A stretch of DNA of 64,000 bases from Neoarius graeffei. Its lineage: Eukaryota; Chordata; Actinopteri; Siluriformes; Ariidae. Made by a program: the position numbers and the translations under genes. Positions 20,801-44,114 of this stretch are shown here, piece after piece. The DNA is taken from NCBI RefSeq assembly GCF_027579695.1, contig NC_083587.1, forward strand, positions 55,729,021-55,793,020, given 5' to 3'. Position 1 is the stretch's first letter. Each line of letters opens with the position of its first letter. A model generated the notes under the pieces. The model made no database searches. It had not been told where the DNA came from and saw only the letters and a list, made by a program, of their open reading frames with translations.

Positions 20801-21780
20801 AGGAAAAAATTCCCGTTCCCATCAGTGTTTATTATATTCCAATAACAGGACATGCTGGAGTGCTTTATTCCTTTTATACCGATCAGCTATAAACAAGCAT
20901 TCCATCACGTTCTCTTGACATTAATGAAATAGCAGCTCGTTACAGAGAAACCTTTTCCATGTTGTAAAAGCTTCAAGCTCCAGCTTTACCCCTGACACCA
21001 GAGACTCCTGTAAACGCCGAAATACCACGTCCTTTCAGAAAACGTCCCATTTTTCTTTGTTAAATAAGAACACATTTTATTCAACGTGGTCTGTTTATTA
21101 TTAGATGATGTAGCTCCTCTGTCCCATTCTGTAAACCCCTGTGAATGAGCTGTTACCATAGAAACAACAATTACAACTGGAACTACTGTCAGAGCTGCTG
21201 TTAAAGCAAATGACTCACCACTTTGTGGCCAATCAGAATCGAGACTGATGACCTAAATATTCCGTGCTGTGTAACTTCATTATCAGAATGACTCAGTGAT
21301 TAAAGTTGTGCTACTGACTGGAAAGATCAGAACAAATCCCAGCACCATTGTGAGCTTTTTACACAACACCGAATCATATCACACTGTATTACTGACGTGT
21401 TCAGACATCATGTCTAAGGCAACAGGAAGACTGATACACACACCTAAACATGCCTTTCTGTCCATGAACACCAAGTACACCATTTTCCCTCTCTTGTTCC
21501 CCGGTGTATGTTTGATAAATGGGCTGAATCAGATCCTCACAGTTCTATACACCAAGTACACCAAGGCTCCAGCTGTGGGTTTAATGAACCTACAGCCGTA
21601 CACACACTTCCCTGGCTGAAACCGTGTCTATTGATACAGTGTACTGTAGGAATACCATAAAAATGCGACATTGCAGGACGTCCTGGTCAAAACCATTCCA
21701 GGGTTTATTCACTTGATGGTTTTTGACCTGCAGTACCACTCAAAACTTTATACACCCCTATTCATTCATACCTGGCTGCT
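20801..21780. other. Unclassified repeat-like and unassigned DNA
   Basis: 20801-21295 includes GGCCAATCAGAATCGAG and looks like a non-autonomous fish repeat. A 107-codon plus frame at 21296-21619 has no recognisable domain and no splice context, so I do not call it a gene. Confidence 0.35.
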
Positions 21781-21784
21781 TTAA

Positions 21785-23058
21785 CCTTCATCCTACCAAG
21801 TGGGGTCCATCTGGACCCCGCACCTATATGTTTGTTTGCCATTTTAAAAATATGTGACATACTGCCTCACCGTTTTATGAATTTGTCGGAATTTATGTCT
21901 TAATTAAAACACTAAAGCACCGGAAGATCAGCTTTTTGCATTGTGAAGGTATAATTAATTTGTTACTGGGGTCCAACCGGACCCCAGAGTAAAGTTTATC
22001 TGTCTTTCATTTTATAATTGAATAGCACACTGAAAGTTCTCATCTCATCTCCTCTAGCTGCTTTATCCTTCTACAGGGTCGCAGGCAAGCTGGAGCCTAT
22101 CCCAGCTGACTACAGGCGAAAGGCGGGGTACACCCTGGACAAGTCGCCAGGTCATCACAGGGCTGACACATAGACACAGACAACCATTCACACCTACGGT
22201 CAATTTAGAGTCACCAGTTAACCTAACCTGCATGTCTTTGGACTGTGGGGGAAACCGGAGCACCCGGAGGAAACCCACACGGACACGGGGAGAACATGCA
22301 AACTCCGCACAGAAAGGCCCTTGCCGGCCCCAGGGCTCGAACCCAGGACCTTCTTGCTGTGAGGCGACAGCGCTAACCACTACACCACCGTGCTGCCCAC
22401 ACTGAAAGTTAACTTCTTTTATTTCTTTTATGTTCCATAATGAAACTACCAAGGCATTCCTTCTTGGGGTCCGTGTGGACCCCACTGCTGCAATAAGCAC
22501 AGGCTGCAAAACAAAAGCCCTAAATTATTTTACAATTACTTTTTTGTTTTAAATTCTGTAAGAAAAGACCTAAGTTGTAATCCAGAATGTTTTACAGCTG
22601 CATGAGCTGCAAAAATCATGTATATAATGCCAATTTTTTTTTGTGGCGCTATAATTTGCTACATGTATGCTAGTTATTGCAATATTATTGCAATGTTATT
22701 GCATTTATAATACATCATTGATATTCAGCCATAGTGGATTTTGTTCTTCAATATAGTTATGTCTGTTTGCTGCATTGAATTGGTTCTTACTGCATTGATT
22801 TCAAGGTATTCCCTCCTGGGGTCCATACGGACCCCGCCTGGTAGTTTGTGTATGTAAAATTGGCTGGTAGGATGAAGGTTAAGTGTGTTCTTTATGCCTT
22901 GGGCCCTTTAGTGTATTGCTGTTATTAATACAAGACGTTCTGAACAAAACTTATCTGGTTATTTTGTCTTTATAAGCTTTAATTTTAAAGAAAAGTATTG
23001 GGGTCCAAACGGACCCCACATGGTAAGATTAAGGTGTAAAATAGCATGGTAGGATGAG
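21785..23058. mobile_element. piggyBac-like element with GGGGTCC palindromes
   Basis: Ends CCTTCATCCTACCA (after TTAA at 21781-21784) and TGGTAGGATGAGGG (before TTAA at 23059-23062) are inverted repeats flanked by TTAA, the piggyBac target. An internal second 3' end GGTAGGATGAAGGTTAA lies at about 22866-22882. Five 18-bp palindromes GGGGTCC-N4-GGACCCC lie at 21802, 21968, 22466, 22818 and 23000. No transposase is visible. A SINE (22039-22397) is inserted. Confidence 0.65.
22039..22397 (-). mobile_element. SINE-A
   Basis: Full-length copy with target duplication CACACTGAAAGTT (22026-22038, 22398-22410), inserted in the piggyBac-like element. Confidence 0.92.
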
Positions 23059-23185
23059 GGTTAATACGAACTTGTTCTTGATTCTAAGATTCCTGTTCTT
23101 GGATGCAGGACTGGAACCCAGTGTGGCTTTCTGTTGCATGCTGAGATGCTTTTCTGCTCACCACGGTTGTCAAGAGTTGCTATGA

Positions 23186-24593
23186 GGCCCACTTTACACG
23201 GGGACGGTCTGAAACAAAAACGCAAAAGTCCGTTTTCGTTCTCACTTTTTTCCGCGTCTACACGACTGTTTTCAAGGAGGAAATCTGCATCTATACGGTG
23301 ACGCATAAATGTGTGGAATTCAATTGGATGTGCATGCCAGGCAGCTAGGTGGTGCTGTGAAAGACCTCCGCTATGTCTGCACGCATGTGCAACGTCTTCC
23401 GTCTTGTCTGATCTGCACATCTGCGCCGCGAAAACTTTGACTACTCTGGCTATGGTAAGTAAGAAAGTAAGTAAAAAAGTAAGAGCATACTATACCCGCC
23501 TCTGTTCATTAACGGTATATGTGCAGATTCGGTATAGATGTTCGAAGGACTCCTGGACGTTTATTAAAGCTGCCAGAGCAGCTTGAAGGTCCGTTGGATC
23601 GATGTAATCAGACATGCTCTTACTTTTTTACTTATGGCCCTTTTCCACTACCCTTTTTCAGCTCGCTTCAGCTCACTTCAGCCCGACACGGCTCGTGTTT
23701 CGACTACCTCAGAACAGCACGACTCAGCTCGCTTCAGCCCTGCTCAGCACCCAAAACTCGCACGGTTTTGGAGTAGGGCTGAAGCGAGCCAAACCGAGCT
23801 GAGTGAGGCTGGGGGCGTGAGCAGACACTCCCCTGTGCACTGATTGGTGAGGAGGAGTGTCCTCACATGCCCACACACGCCCCGCGAGCACGCTGGGATC
23901 TGTAAACACCGCAAACCCGGAAGAAGAAGAATTACGAATTACGAGAATTTCTGAAGCCTTATGCGCCTCGCCTCATCTATACGCTCTTGCCAGTATCTGT
24001 TGGCGTTGTCGGTGGCAACAAGCCACAGAACCAAGACCAGCAACACTAACGACTCCATGTTTATTGTTTACTATCCGGGTCGTGAGACTACCGCTTAAAA
24101 GATCACTGATGTCACTGTTTGCGCCGCTTAACGACATCACGTGACGTCCACCCACTTTCGCTAACTCCACCCAATGTGTCCACCCACTTCCAGCCAGCAC
24201 GGTTCAGCGCGGTTGTAGTCGAAATGCAACTCCAACAGCCCCGCTCAGCTCGACTCAGCCCAACTCAGCACGGCACGGCTCAGCCCAACTCAGCCGCGTT
24301 TGTAGTGGAAAAGTGGCATTACTTTCTTACTTCCCAGGCTGGCATGTACAGTATATGACATATGTATGACGTAAACGCGTACCCGACGTGAGCAGATCCG
24401 AGCAGAGTTTCGCGTATTGGGTAGTTTAGACGGATATGCAACGGGGGCTGTTTTTAACTTATCCACTCTGGAAGGCGTTTTCAATTTTTTCCGTTTTTCA
24501 GCCTCGGAAACACTGTCCCCGTGTAGACGAAAGGCACTTCCGATAAAATATTTAGTCGTTTTTACCCGACAGCGTCCTCGTGTAAACGGGCCC
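23186..24593. mobile_element. Harbinger-like MITE, second copy
   Basis: Same terminal repeats as 10579-11291 and TGA duplications (23183-23185, 24594-24596). The longer length is due to an insertion at 23635-24318. The outer parts are nearly identical to the first copy. Confidence 0.85.
23635..24318. mobile_element. Nested Harbinger-like element, 684 bp
   Basis: Ends TGGCCCTTTTCCACTAC and GTAGTGGAAAAGTGGCA with TTA duplication (23632-23634, 24319-24321). Comparison with the empty copy at 10579-11291 confirms the insertion point. The ends are rich in CAGCTCG/CGGCTC motifs. No transposase. Confidence 0.85.
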
Positions 24594-24847
24594 TGAGTTA
24601 CAATATCCTTCCTTGCAATAAAGCTCAAACCAATCTGGCCATTTTCCTCTGACCTCCCTCTCTTATCAACAAGATAAGAGAATTTCCACCCACACACTCA
24701 ATGTTTTTTGTTTTTCACACCATTCTGTCTGTGTAAATTCTAGAGACTGTTGTGTGTGAAAACCCCAGGAGATCAACAGTTTCTGAAATACTCAAACCAA
24801 AAATACTCATCTGGCTCAAACCAACACCCATGACACAGTGAAAGAAA

Positions 24848-25524
24848 TGGCCCTTTTCCACTACCCTTTTTCAGCTCACTTCAGCTCACTTCAGCCCGAC
24901 ACGGCTCGCGTTTCGACTACCAAAAAACAGCACGGCTCGGCTCGCTTCAGCCCTGCTTAGCCCCTAAAACTCGCACCGTTTTGGAGTGGGGCTGAAGCGA
25001 GCCAAAGCGAGCCAAGTGAGGCTGGGGGCGTGAGTAGACACTCCCCTGTGCACTGATTGGTGAGGAGGAGTGTCCTCACATGCCCACACACGCCCCGCGA
25101 GCACGCTGGGATCTGTAAACACCGTAAACCCGGAAGAAGAATTACGAATTACGAGAATTTCTGAAGCCTTATGCGCCTCGTCTCATCTATACGCTCTTGC
25201 CAGTATCTGTTGGTGTTGGTGGTGACAAGCCACAGCACCAAGACCAGCAACACTAACAACTCCATGTCCTCCATGTTTATTGTTTACTATCCGGGTCATG
25301 AGACTACCGCTTAAAAGCTCACTGATGTCACTGTTTGCGCTGCTTAACGACATCACGTGACGTCCACCCACTTTCGCTAACTCCACCCAATGTGTCCACC
25401 CACTTCCAGCCAGCACGGTTCAGCGCGGTTGTAGTCGAAATGCAACTCCAACAGCCCCGCTCAGCTCGACTCAGCCCGACTCAGCACGGCACGGCTCAGC
25501 CGCGTTTGTAGTGGAAAAGCGGCA
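24848..25524. mobile_element. Harbinger-like element, second copy
   Basis: Same ends as 23635-24318 and similar over its length; flanks AAA on both sides. It sits in the LINE-like host repeat 1.2 kb from the first. Confidence 0.8.
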
Positions 25525-25585
25525 AAAGTCACACTTAGAGATCACAGTTTTTCCCATTCTGATGTTTGAAGTGAACATTAAAGGT

Positions 25586-25860
25586 AGACTGCCTTTCAGA
25601 TTTTTCAAGTGTAGGTCATAAAAAGAATTTTCCCTGACACCCAATTATTTTTGCTTAGTGGACCGAAAGCACCTGAATTCGAATCACAGACTTCCAATTT
25701 TATTAGGTTTTTTTAATAGAACAATTAATGAATTTAGGGCCACGTGGCCCTAAATTCTCTGCTATTATTTCTTGCTTCACTGTGACGCAATACAAGATAC
25801 TACGTCATGCATCACGTGGTGAGCTTTCCCTGTTCGCTCAAGGCATTGTGGGATACAAAT
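25586..25860 (+). repeat. Repeat Y, 5' part
   Basis: Matches 38412-38660 (TAGACTGCCTTTCAGATTTTT; TAGGGCCACGTGGCCCTAAA; CTACGTCATGCATCACGTGG). It lacks the inverted hairpin seen in the other copy. Confidence 0.65.
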
Positions 25861-26134
25861 TTGAAATATTATAAATTTGGAAAAATAAATAAAGAGAATC
25901 ATAAAAAAGAAAAAAATACTGAAATATGAGAGATAAATAAATAAAGTATAACATCAAAATTAGACATGGCCAATAAATAAATAAATAACACTCCAAATAA
26001 TATCTTATCAAGTGAAAATATTTTGAAAATAGGAAAAATATTCTCATATTTCTTCTTAATTCTCAATCATTCAGCATGTTTTTATCAAACCTTAAAGTTT
26101 CTTATTCTATTTTTACATCATTTTGCTTCGTTTC
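25861..26134. other. AT-rich unassigned DNA
   Basis: AAATAAATA-rich, no gene visible. Confidence 0.4.
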
Positions 26135-26146
26135 GGGATAATAAAT

Positions 26147-26523
26147 CTCATCTCATCTCATTATCTCTAGCCGCTTTATCCTGTTCTACAGGGTCGCAGG
26201 CAAGCTGGAGCCTATCCCAGCTGACTATGGGCGAAAGGCGGGGTACACCCTGGACAAGTCGCCAGGTCATCACAGGGCTGACACATAGACACAGACAACC
26301 ATTCACACTCACATTCACACCTACGGTCAATTTAGAGTCACCAGTTAACCTAACCTGCATGTCTTTGGACTGTGGGGGAAACCGGAGCACCCAAAGGAAA
26401 CCCACGCGGACACGGGGAGAACATGCAAACTCCACACAGAAAGGCCCTCGCTGGCCACGGGGCTCGAACCCGGACCTTCTTGCTGTGAGGCGACAGCGCT
26501 AACCACTACACCACCGTGCCGCC
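26147..26523 (-). mobile_element. SINE-A
   Basis: Full length, target duplication GGGATAATAAAT (26135-26146, 26524-26535). Confidence 0.92.
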
Positions 26524-26535
26524 GGGATAATAAAT

Positions 26536-27172
26536 GCTTAAAATAATTTAATAATGTTGAAATTTATCTGTCAAATGTTTAGACATGGGTTTAGTAATGG
26601 TATATTTGGTGTATTGTGATCTTATAATCGGAAATACTTGATAAATTTGACTATATTCAAGATATTTTTACTTGCTACGGTGTAATTTTTTTTGTATTGA
26701 ATTAAGTAAAAACACTAAGTTAGTACATCTTGATATTTTAATACAACTATTAAATATAAATAGCTTTAAATATTATATACAGCTTTTAAACTGGGATACA
26801 GACGAGCTGTAAGAGCAGCCTGAAGTGAATCCAAATGTAATGGGGGGAAAAAAAAAAGTGCTCATGTTTATAGTTAAAGATGTGTAATTTTGTTTAAAAT
26901 GATTTGTGAGTTGTTCGTCATGTGAATGTCAGGATTTATCTGTTCGTCTGGGGCTAAAATAGCAATTATAATTTAACAGTGACACGTGAAATGAGTCTGA
27001 AATGATTAAAAACAAACATGGATTTCATCAGATGGTCTTTATTTGCAATATTTTTTTGGAAGGTGAAAGAATGAAAACAATTAATTCAACGAAAATAAAC
27101 AGGAAAGCGTTCAGTTTACAGCAGGCACCATTATGACAAGAACATTCGCCATGTGTGAGCATATATCATCTA

Positions 27173-27212
<40 letters not shown>

Positions 27213-27538
27213 TCACACACACACATACTCAGAAACTCTGAGTCTGGTTTCATATATTAAACTGAGACGCCAGACAGGAAATAAGATGAGCAGAAAACAA
27301 TCAGAACTCACACGATCCGATTTTCATCCTGGACAAAAGTGCACTCTTTGTGCTCGCTCTACCAATAGTAACCTCCTTTTTATATTGTTACATTACCACT
27401 TTTTTTTGCCATCTAGTAGGTATTTTGACTTGTACAGTGTTTGCTTTGCATAATTTTAACATGACTATTTGTACGTGTTTACTCTAGGCATGCTAATTCA
27501 GAAACCACAGCAGTTAGCTTGTTGATGTGGTAAATAAA

Positions 27539-27567
<29 letters not shown>
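26536..27567. other. AT-rich DNA with microsatellites
   Basis: No gene supported. TC/CA runs at 27173-27230 and an ATT microsatellite at 27540-27568. Confidence 0.5.
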
Positions 27568-27570
<3 letters not shown>

Positions 27571-27781
27571 CCACATTCACTGAGCAGTCGCGCACTCTAA
27601 TTGGCTACTCTACTACTAGGATATCAGCTCATATACCGTGAGTAGAGAAAAACAAAATGGTGGAGCGTGTTGCTGAACCAACCGAGGACGAAATAAAAAC
27701 TGTACTCGAAAACAAAACCCCCAAAATATACAAAAAAAAAAAGCAACCAAATATGGAATGAATGTATTTGGTGGCAAGAAC

Positions 27782-28157
27782 ATCTCATCTCATTATCTGT
27801 AGCCGCTTTATCCTGTTCTACAGGGTCGCAGGCAAGCTGGAGCCTATCCCAGCTGACTACGGGCGAAAGGCGGGGTACACCCTGGACAAGTCGCCAGGTC
27901 ATCACAGGGCTAACACATAGACACAGACAACCATTCACACTCACATTCACACCTACGGTCAATTTAGAGTCACCAGTTAACCTAACCTGCATGTCTTTGG
28001 ACTGTGGGGGAAACCGGAGCACCCGGAGGAAACCCACGCAGACACGGGGAGAACATGCAAACTCCACACAGAAAGGCCCTCGCCGGCCCCGGGGCTCGAA
28101 CCCAGGACCTTCTTGCTGTGAGGCGACAGCGCTAACCACTACACCACCATGCCGCCC
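27782..28157 (-). mobile_element. SINE-A in composite copy C
   Basis: Target duplication GTGGCAAGAAC (27771-27781, 28158-28168). The insertion postdates the composite element. Confidence 0.92.
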
Positions 28158-28376
28158 GTGGCAAGAACGTATCTATTTTTATTTTTCAAGAATTATTATT
28201 ATCATCACATTTTTCACAAATTGTTCCTGTCATTTCGCCCGTTTGTTTGCATTCTAAGCGGAAATGATTTTGTCGGACGTTTTGTATGAAGTTTTTATTT
28301 ATCGAATTTGCAAAAAATAAAAATAAAAATGCTCTGTTTCTGAAAATCCAGTGAATGTGGATAGAATAAAACAGTC

Positions 28377-28469
28377 ATTCCATGAAATCGAGTCGTACAT
28401 GAGCTGATAGCCGACGAGGCGTAGCGCCTCGTCGGCTATCAGCTCATGTACGACTCGATTTCATGGAAT
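28377..28469. repeat. Perfect 45-bp-arm palindrome
   Basis: Arms 28377-28421 and 28425-28469 are exact reverse complements with a 3-nt TAG spacer; the arm begins ATTCCATGAAATCGAGTCG. It is the terminal hairpin of composite copy C and the most regular one in the window. Confidence 0.95.
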
Positions 28470-28479
28470 AACTCTTAAC

Positions 28480-29220
28480 TGTATATCAGGTTGATAATAA
28501 TTTTAGGTTCTTTTGTGCTTATCTGCCAAAACAGACATTTTCATGGAAAATTGTGAAATTTGACAAGGACTATATTAACAAATATGAACAATCTTTATTT
28601 ATTTATTTATTTATTTATTTATAGTTTAAGCCGTTTAGGTGTCTATTTAGGGCATCACGTGTCTGAAAAATCAGATGAGTCTTCGCAACACGTTTCCTTC
28701 CCTCATCCAACTTTCCCTAGTATTGTCACATACAAATCACCTATATTTTGTTGAAAACCAGAAACATGTTCACAGAAAAAGCTAAGGCTTAACGTTCACT
28801 GTGTATGCCGCCATTTTGTCTGTGAATTCAAGTGTGTTTATATATTAAAAAAAAACATCCACAGCGAACTAACCATTCTATTGCTTATTTCAACCTCAGT
28901 GATCATCGTTTTCTGATTATTCTGATTGAGTACAATAAAATGCAGATGCAAAACATCCTATATCTGCACTAGCAGAAATTAGCATCGTCGTAGCAGAAGT
29001 GATGAGACTGAAGCAACTTATTCCATGAACTAATAAAGGTATAAAGCACATGATGACGTCTTATTCAAGATTTGTTATTCAGGTCTGGAAAATGGTTTGA
29101 AGGAAAAGAATCGACAGAAATGCTAGCAGGATAAAAACTAAACTACTGTAGATTATGCTGATGGTGAAAAAATAAATGTGGATGTTCCTGATACTGCAGA
29201 GCAAAATGATCATCAGAAAA
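28480..29220. other. Downstream of the C1orf232-like gene
   Basis: AT-rich with a TTTA microsatellite at 28590-28622. No frame supported. The 3' UTR of the minus-strand gene probably ends near 29200. Confidence 0.4.
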
Positions 29221-29226
29221 TTTATT
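29221..29226 (-). terminator. Candidate polyadenylation signal
   Basis: AATAAA on the minus strand, 225 nt past the stop codon of the gene ending at 29451. Confidence 0.45.
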
Positions 29227-29450
29227 TATGATTGCACAACATGTTAATTTTATGATTGTAGCTTGAATAGTGCCTGTTGGGCGTAATTCCCTGAAGCGTG
29301 TGTGTGTCATGCAGCACTGCATCAAGTCAACCTGGAAGCCAAAGAGGAGATTGTGATTAAGGTTCATTCAGAGAGAGCAACAAATCCAGATACAGATAAA
29401 ATTCCATCTGTTTTTCATTTCGTGTCTCTGGCGTCGTCTTATGCCGTTGG

Positions 29451-40536
<11,086 letters not shown>

Positions 40537-40904
40537 GCTTACTTCGTCCAAAAAAAAAAAACCCTGGCAAAGTGAAAACTGAGAATGAGAAGTCCCTCCA
40601 ATGTCCACTCAAACCACCATTGACAGAATTCCGGTCTTTATAGTCAATTTAGATGCTTTCAATGCTGTCTGCGGTCCATCTGCAAAAAGGTTTCAAACAT
40701 TACAGATGGACAAAGGTGGCGTTGGTGTTGGTTTGAGTCGAAAAAATCCAGGTCAAAGCTCCTTCATGATCTTGTATTTGTTCACATTTGCTTGCAGAAG
40801 CCTCAGCTACTGATTGAAGCAGAGAACGAGAGAAACAGTTACAGCACTGATCACTCCCTCACATACACACTGCCACGGTTCAGGAGTCCAGCATCGGTTA
40901 CCTG

Positions 40905-40945
40905 GAAACAGGTGTGGGTTACCTTATGAATATTTAAACCGCTCC
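40905..40945 (-). promoter_or_regulatory. Possible TATA region of the C1orf232-like gene
   Basis: On the minus strand GGTTTAAATATTCATAAGG stands about 400 nt before the start codon. It is a plausible TATA box, but no start site can be shown, and an acceptor-like TTTGCCAG near 40565 leaves open a spliced 5' UTR. Confidence 0.25.
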
Positions 40946-41419
40946 TATTGAGAGAAGAGCTGCCATTGTTGGCTGGATGTGGATTGTGCAACTCAAACCC
41001 CTCGTTCGCTAGGTTTTCAGGAAGATTATATGTACATACAGCGAGTGGTTTGTGGATTCGGATCTGACCTTTCATGTTAACAAAATGTTTCATGTGATTA
41101 GAAAAGAAGCATTTATTGTCAGTGAGTTGCAAAGGTTTGTCTTGTGCAACTGGTTCCAATTTGTAAGACAGACTTACATGGAATAAAGTATTAACAAGAA
41201 CAAAAATGACAATAAAGCAAACAGCAAAGTAAGACAAATCATATAAAACAAATTGTGTTCAGAAAAACATTTAATAGAGAGACAAAGTGGAAGTATAAAC
41301 AGTCCTTAATGATTAAATTGAACAAGAGTAACCCAACAATATGGTGATGCTGTGCATAAGTGGTTAAAGAGGGCTGGTTATTCTGTGAAGATTGCGTTTG
41401 ACCAATCAGGAAGGTTCAT
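40946..41419. other. Upstream DNA of the C1orf232-like gene
   Basis: A 128-codon minus frame (40851-41237) with a hydrophobic start overlaps here. It has no homology I recognise and is left uncalled. Confidence 0.35.
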
Positions 41420-41433
41420 CATGACATATTCCA

Positions 41434-41809
41434 TCCATCCATCCATCCATTATCCATAACCGTTTATCCTGTGCAGGGTCATGAGCAAGCTGGAGCCTAT
41501 CCCAGTTGACTATGGGCAAGAGGTGGGGGACACCCTGATCAAGTTGCCAGATCATCACAGGGCCGATACATAGAAACAAACAACCATTCACACTCACATT
41601 CACACCTACGGTCAATTTAAAGCCACCAATTAGCCTAACCCGCATGTCTTTGGACTGTGGGGGAAACCAGAGCACCCGGAGGAAACCCACACAGACACGG
41701 GGAGAACATGCAAACTCCATACAGAAAGGCCCTCGTCAGCCGCTGGGCTCGAACCCAGAACCTTCTTGCTGTGACGTGATAGTGGTAACTACTACACCAC
41801 TGTACCGTC
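41434..41809 (-). mobile_element. SINE-A, older subtype
   Basis: Tail of ATGG repeats (CCATCCATCC on the plus strand). Target duplication CATGACATATTCCA (41420-41433, 41810-41823). Confidence 0.9.
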
Positions 41810-41972
41810 CATGACATATTCCACCCTCATAATTTATGATCCACAGAAAAGTACCAACAAGGTTTTCAGGAACTGTGGTTGAGGAGTTAAGATTTTGGAT
41901 CTGTCTAAATTCTAGAAATGCAGCTGAGGTACCTGGGGTCCAAAAAGATTCTTGATTTCCCTGAAAAGTATC

Positions 41973-42334
41973 TCATCATCTCTAGCCACTTTATCCTGTT
42001 CTACAGGGTCGCAGGCAAGCTGGAACCTATCCCAGCTGACTACGGGCGAAAGGCGGGGTACACCCTGGACAAGTCACCAGGTCATCACAGGGCTGACACA
42101 TAGACACAGACAACCATTCACACTCACATTCACACCTACGGTCAATTTAGAGTCACCAGTTAACCTAACCTGCATGTCTTTGGGGGAAACCAGAGCACCC
42201 GGAGGAAACCCACACGGACATGGGGAGAACACGCAAACTCCGCACAGAAAAGCCCTCGCCGGCCACGGGGCTCGAACCCGGACCTTCTTGCTGTGAGGCG
42301 ACAGCGCTAACCACTACACCACCGTGCCACCTCT
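41973..42334 (-). mobile_element. SINE-A
   Basis: Target duplication CTGAAAAGTATC (41961-41972, 42335-42346). Confidence 0.92.
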
Positions 42335-42346
42335 CTGAAAAGTATC

Positions 42347-43037
42347 ATGTGCTGAAAATGTGTCTAATTAGGAAAAGAGCTATGGCGTTATGCTTCAGTT
42401 CTGGTTGGCCAAATTGCAGCAAATGTCATGCTTTTCCTATTTAATCACACCACGCCCATTTAAGCTTATTCATGTTATAACTAGTATTTAACTAACCTGT
42501 ACAAACCCTCAGTATGGTATTTAATTCATGTGCTCCTAAAAAGAGTTAATCAGTTAGTCTGGTATTCCACACCAATAATAGTGTTATCACAGACTCTTCC
42601 AAACATAGATGACATGAGATAACACCTATCCTAATCAGAAGACAGTAAGTACAAGTTATTTGAACTTCCAAAACCTGTAATTTGAACAGGTATCCTTCTT
42701 AATGAGAGTGTCCTATAATTCTGTTCACAAAATAAGAGATCAATGACAGGTGTTTTGTTTTTTTTAATCTCGTCAGACCTCTCATCTTAAGAATTGAATT
42801 ATGGCATACTTCTATAATATTAATTTTAGAGCGATAGTGTTCAAATTCAAATTTATTTGTCACATACACAATCATGCAGAGTGAAATGCTCCGTAAGTCG
42901 TGAAGATAGTTGGGGGTGGTAGTAAAGAAGAAAGGGAGTAAAATAGAATGTAATAAATAGAATAAAAAATAAAATAAAAATGTGATGATCGAGTGCTCTG
43001 GAGGATATACACAATATACAGAATATGTATAAATATA
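42347..43037. other. Unassigned DNA
   Basis: Includes a short fragment at 42843-42890 (TTTATTTGTCACATACAC) shared with SINE-B. No gene. Confidence 0.4.
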
Positions 43038-44114
43038 TTTATTCTATCTACATTCACTGGATATGAGCAATCACACGCTCTAATTGGTGACTCTACTACT
43101 AGGATATCAGCTCATATACCATGAGTGGAGAAAAACAAAATGGTGGAGCGTGTTGCTGAACCAACTGAGGACGATATACAAACTCTACTTGAAAACAAAA
43201 CCACAAAAATTATCAAGTATTTAAAAGAAACAGAAATAGCTAAGGCGGCACGGTGGTGTAGTGGTTAGCGCTGTCGCCTCACAGCAAGAAGGTCCTGGGT
43301 TCGAGCCCCGGGGCCGGCGAGGGCCTTTCTGTGTGGAGTTTGCATGTTCTCCCCGTGTCCGCGTGGGTTTCCTCCGGGTGCTCCGGTTTCCCCCACAGTC
43401 CAAAGACATGCAGGTTAGGTTAACTGGTGACTCTAAATTGACCGTAGGTGTGAATGTGAGTGTGAATGGTTGTCTGTGTCTATGTGTCAGCCCTGTGATG
43501 ACCTGGCGAATTGTCCAGGGTGTACCCTGCCTTTCGCCCGTAGTCAGCTGGGATAGGCTCCAGCTTGCCTGCGACCCTGTAGAAGGATAAAGCGGCTAGA
43601 GATAATGAGATGAGATGAGAAATAGCTAAAAGAATATAGTCCTCCCCCCCATCTCTTGTTCCACACTCCAGCCCAGTCGGTGGCAGTAATGCACCTTTAA
43701 GTTGGTCTGCCAACCACCAAAAAACCATAAAGAGGAAGAAGAAACAAAATACAAAAATAAACCCAACAAAAACAACAAAATATAGAATAAAAGTATTTGA
43801 TGGTGAGAACGTATCTTTTTTTATTTTTCAAGAATTATTATCACATTTTTCACAAATTGCTCCTGTCATTTCGCCGGTTTCTTTACATTCTAAACAGAAA
43901 TGGTTTTGTCAGACGTTTTGTATAAAATTTTTATTTATCGAATTTGCAAAAAATAAAAATACATCTGCTCTGTTTCTCAAAATCCAGTGAATGTGGATAG
44001 AATAAAACAGCTATTCCACTCAATCTTGTCGTACATGGCTTATAGCCAACTCGGCGCTACGTGCCTCGTCGGCTATCAGCTCAGGTACGACTCGATTTCA
44101 TGGAATAACTGTTA
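43038..44114 (+). repeat. Composite palindrome element, copy F
   Basis: Plus-strand copy; start fragment ATG at 43140 (MVERVAEPTEDDI..). Repeat X interrupts it at 43206-43745, and a SINE sits inside X. The terminal palindrome is at about 44008-44114. Three nested events can be ordered: composite, then X, then SINE. Confidence 0.65.
43244..43617 (+). mobile_element. SINE-A in repeat X
   Basis: Target duplication AGAAATAGCTAA (43232-43243, 43618-43629). Confidence 0.93.

Larger units (their letters stand above)
23075..25585 (+). repeat. LINE-like repeat broken by nested insertions
   Basis: Pieces 23075-23185, 24594-24847 and 25525-25585 align in order with 17331-17720 (for example GAGATCANCAGTTTCTGAAA and CATCTGGCTCAAACCAACAC). 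The gaps are the MITE at 23186-24593 and a second element at 24848-25524. Confidence 0.7.
27568..28479 (+). repeat. Composite palindrome element, copy C
   Basis: Plus-strand copy starting ATCCACATTCACTG, with ATTGGCTAC, then an ATG at 27658 (MVERVAEPTEDEIKTVLENK..) and the body, split by a SINE at 27782-28157. It ends in a near-perfect palindrome (28371-28475). Confidence 0.65.

Noticed and set aside
21296..21619. 107-codon plus frame
   Set aside because: Contains an internal duplication (ACCAAGTACACCA) but no domain, and lies among repeats.
40851..41237. 128-codon minus frame with hydrophobic start just upstream of the C1orf232-like gene
   Set aside because: No recognisable domain, no splice link to exon 1, AT-rich composition; it overlaps the likely promoter.
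43261..43590. Recurring frame with GFLRVLRFPPQSKDMQVRL, seen many times on both strands
   Set aside because: It is the translation of SINE-A; it begins and ends with the SINE and varies with its truncations.
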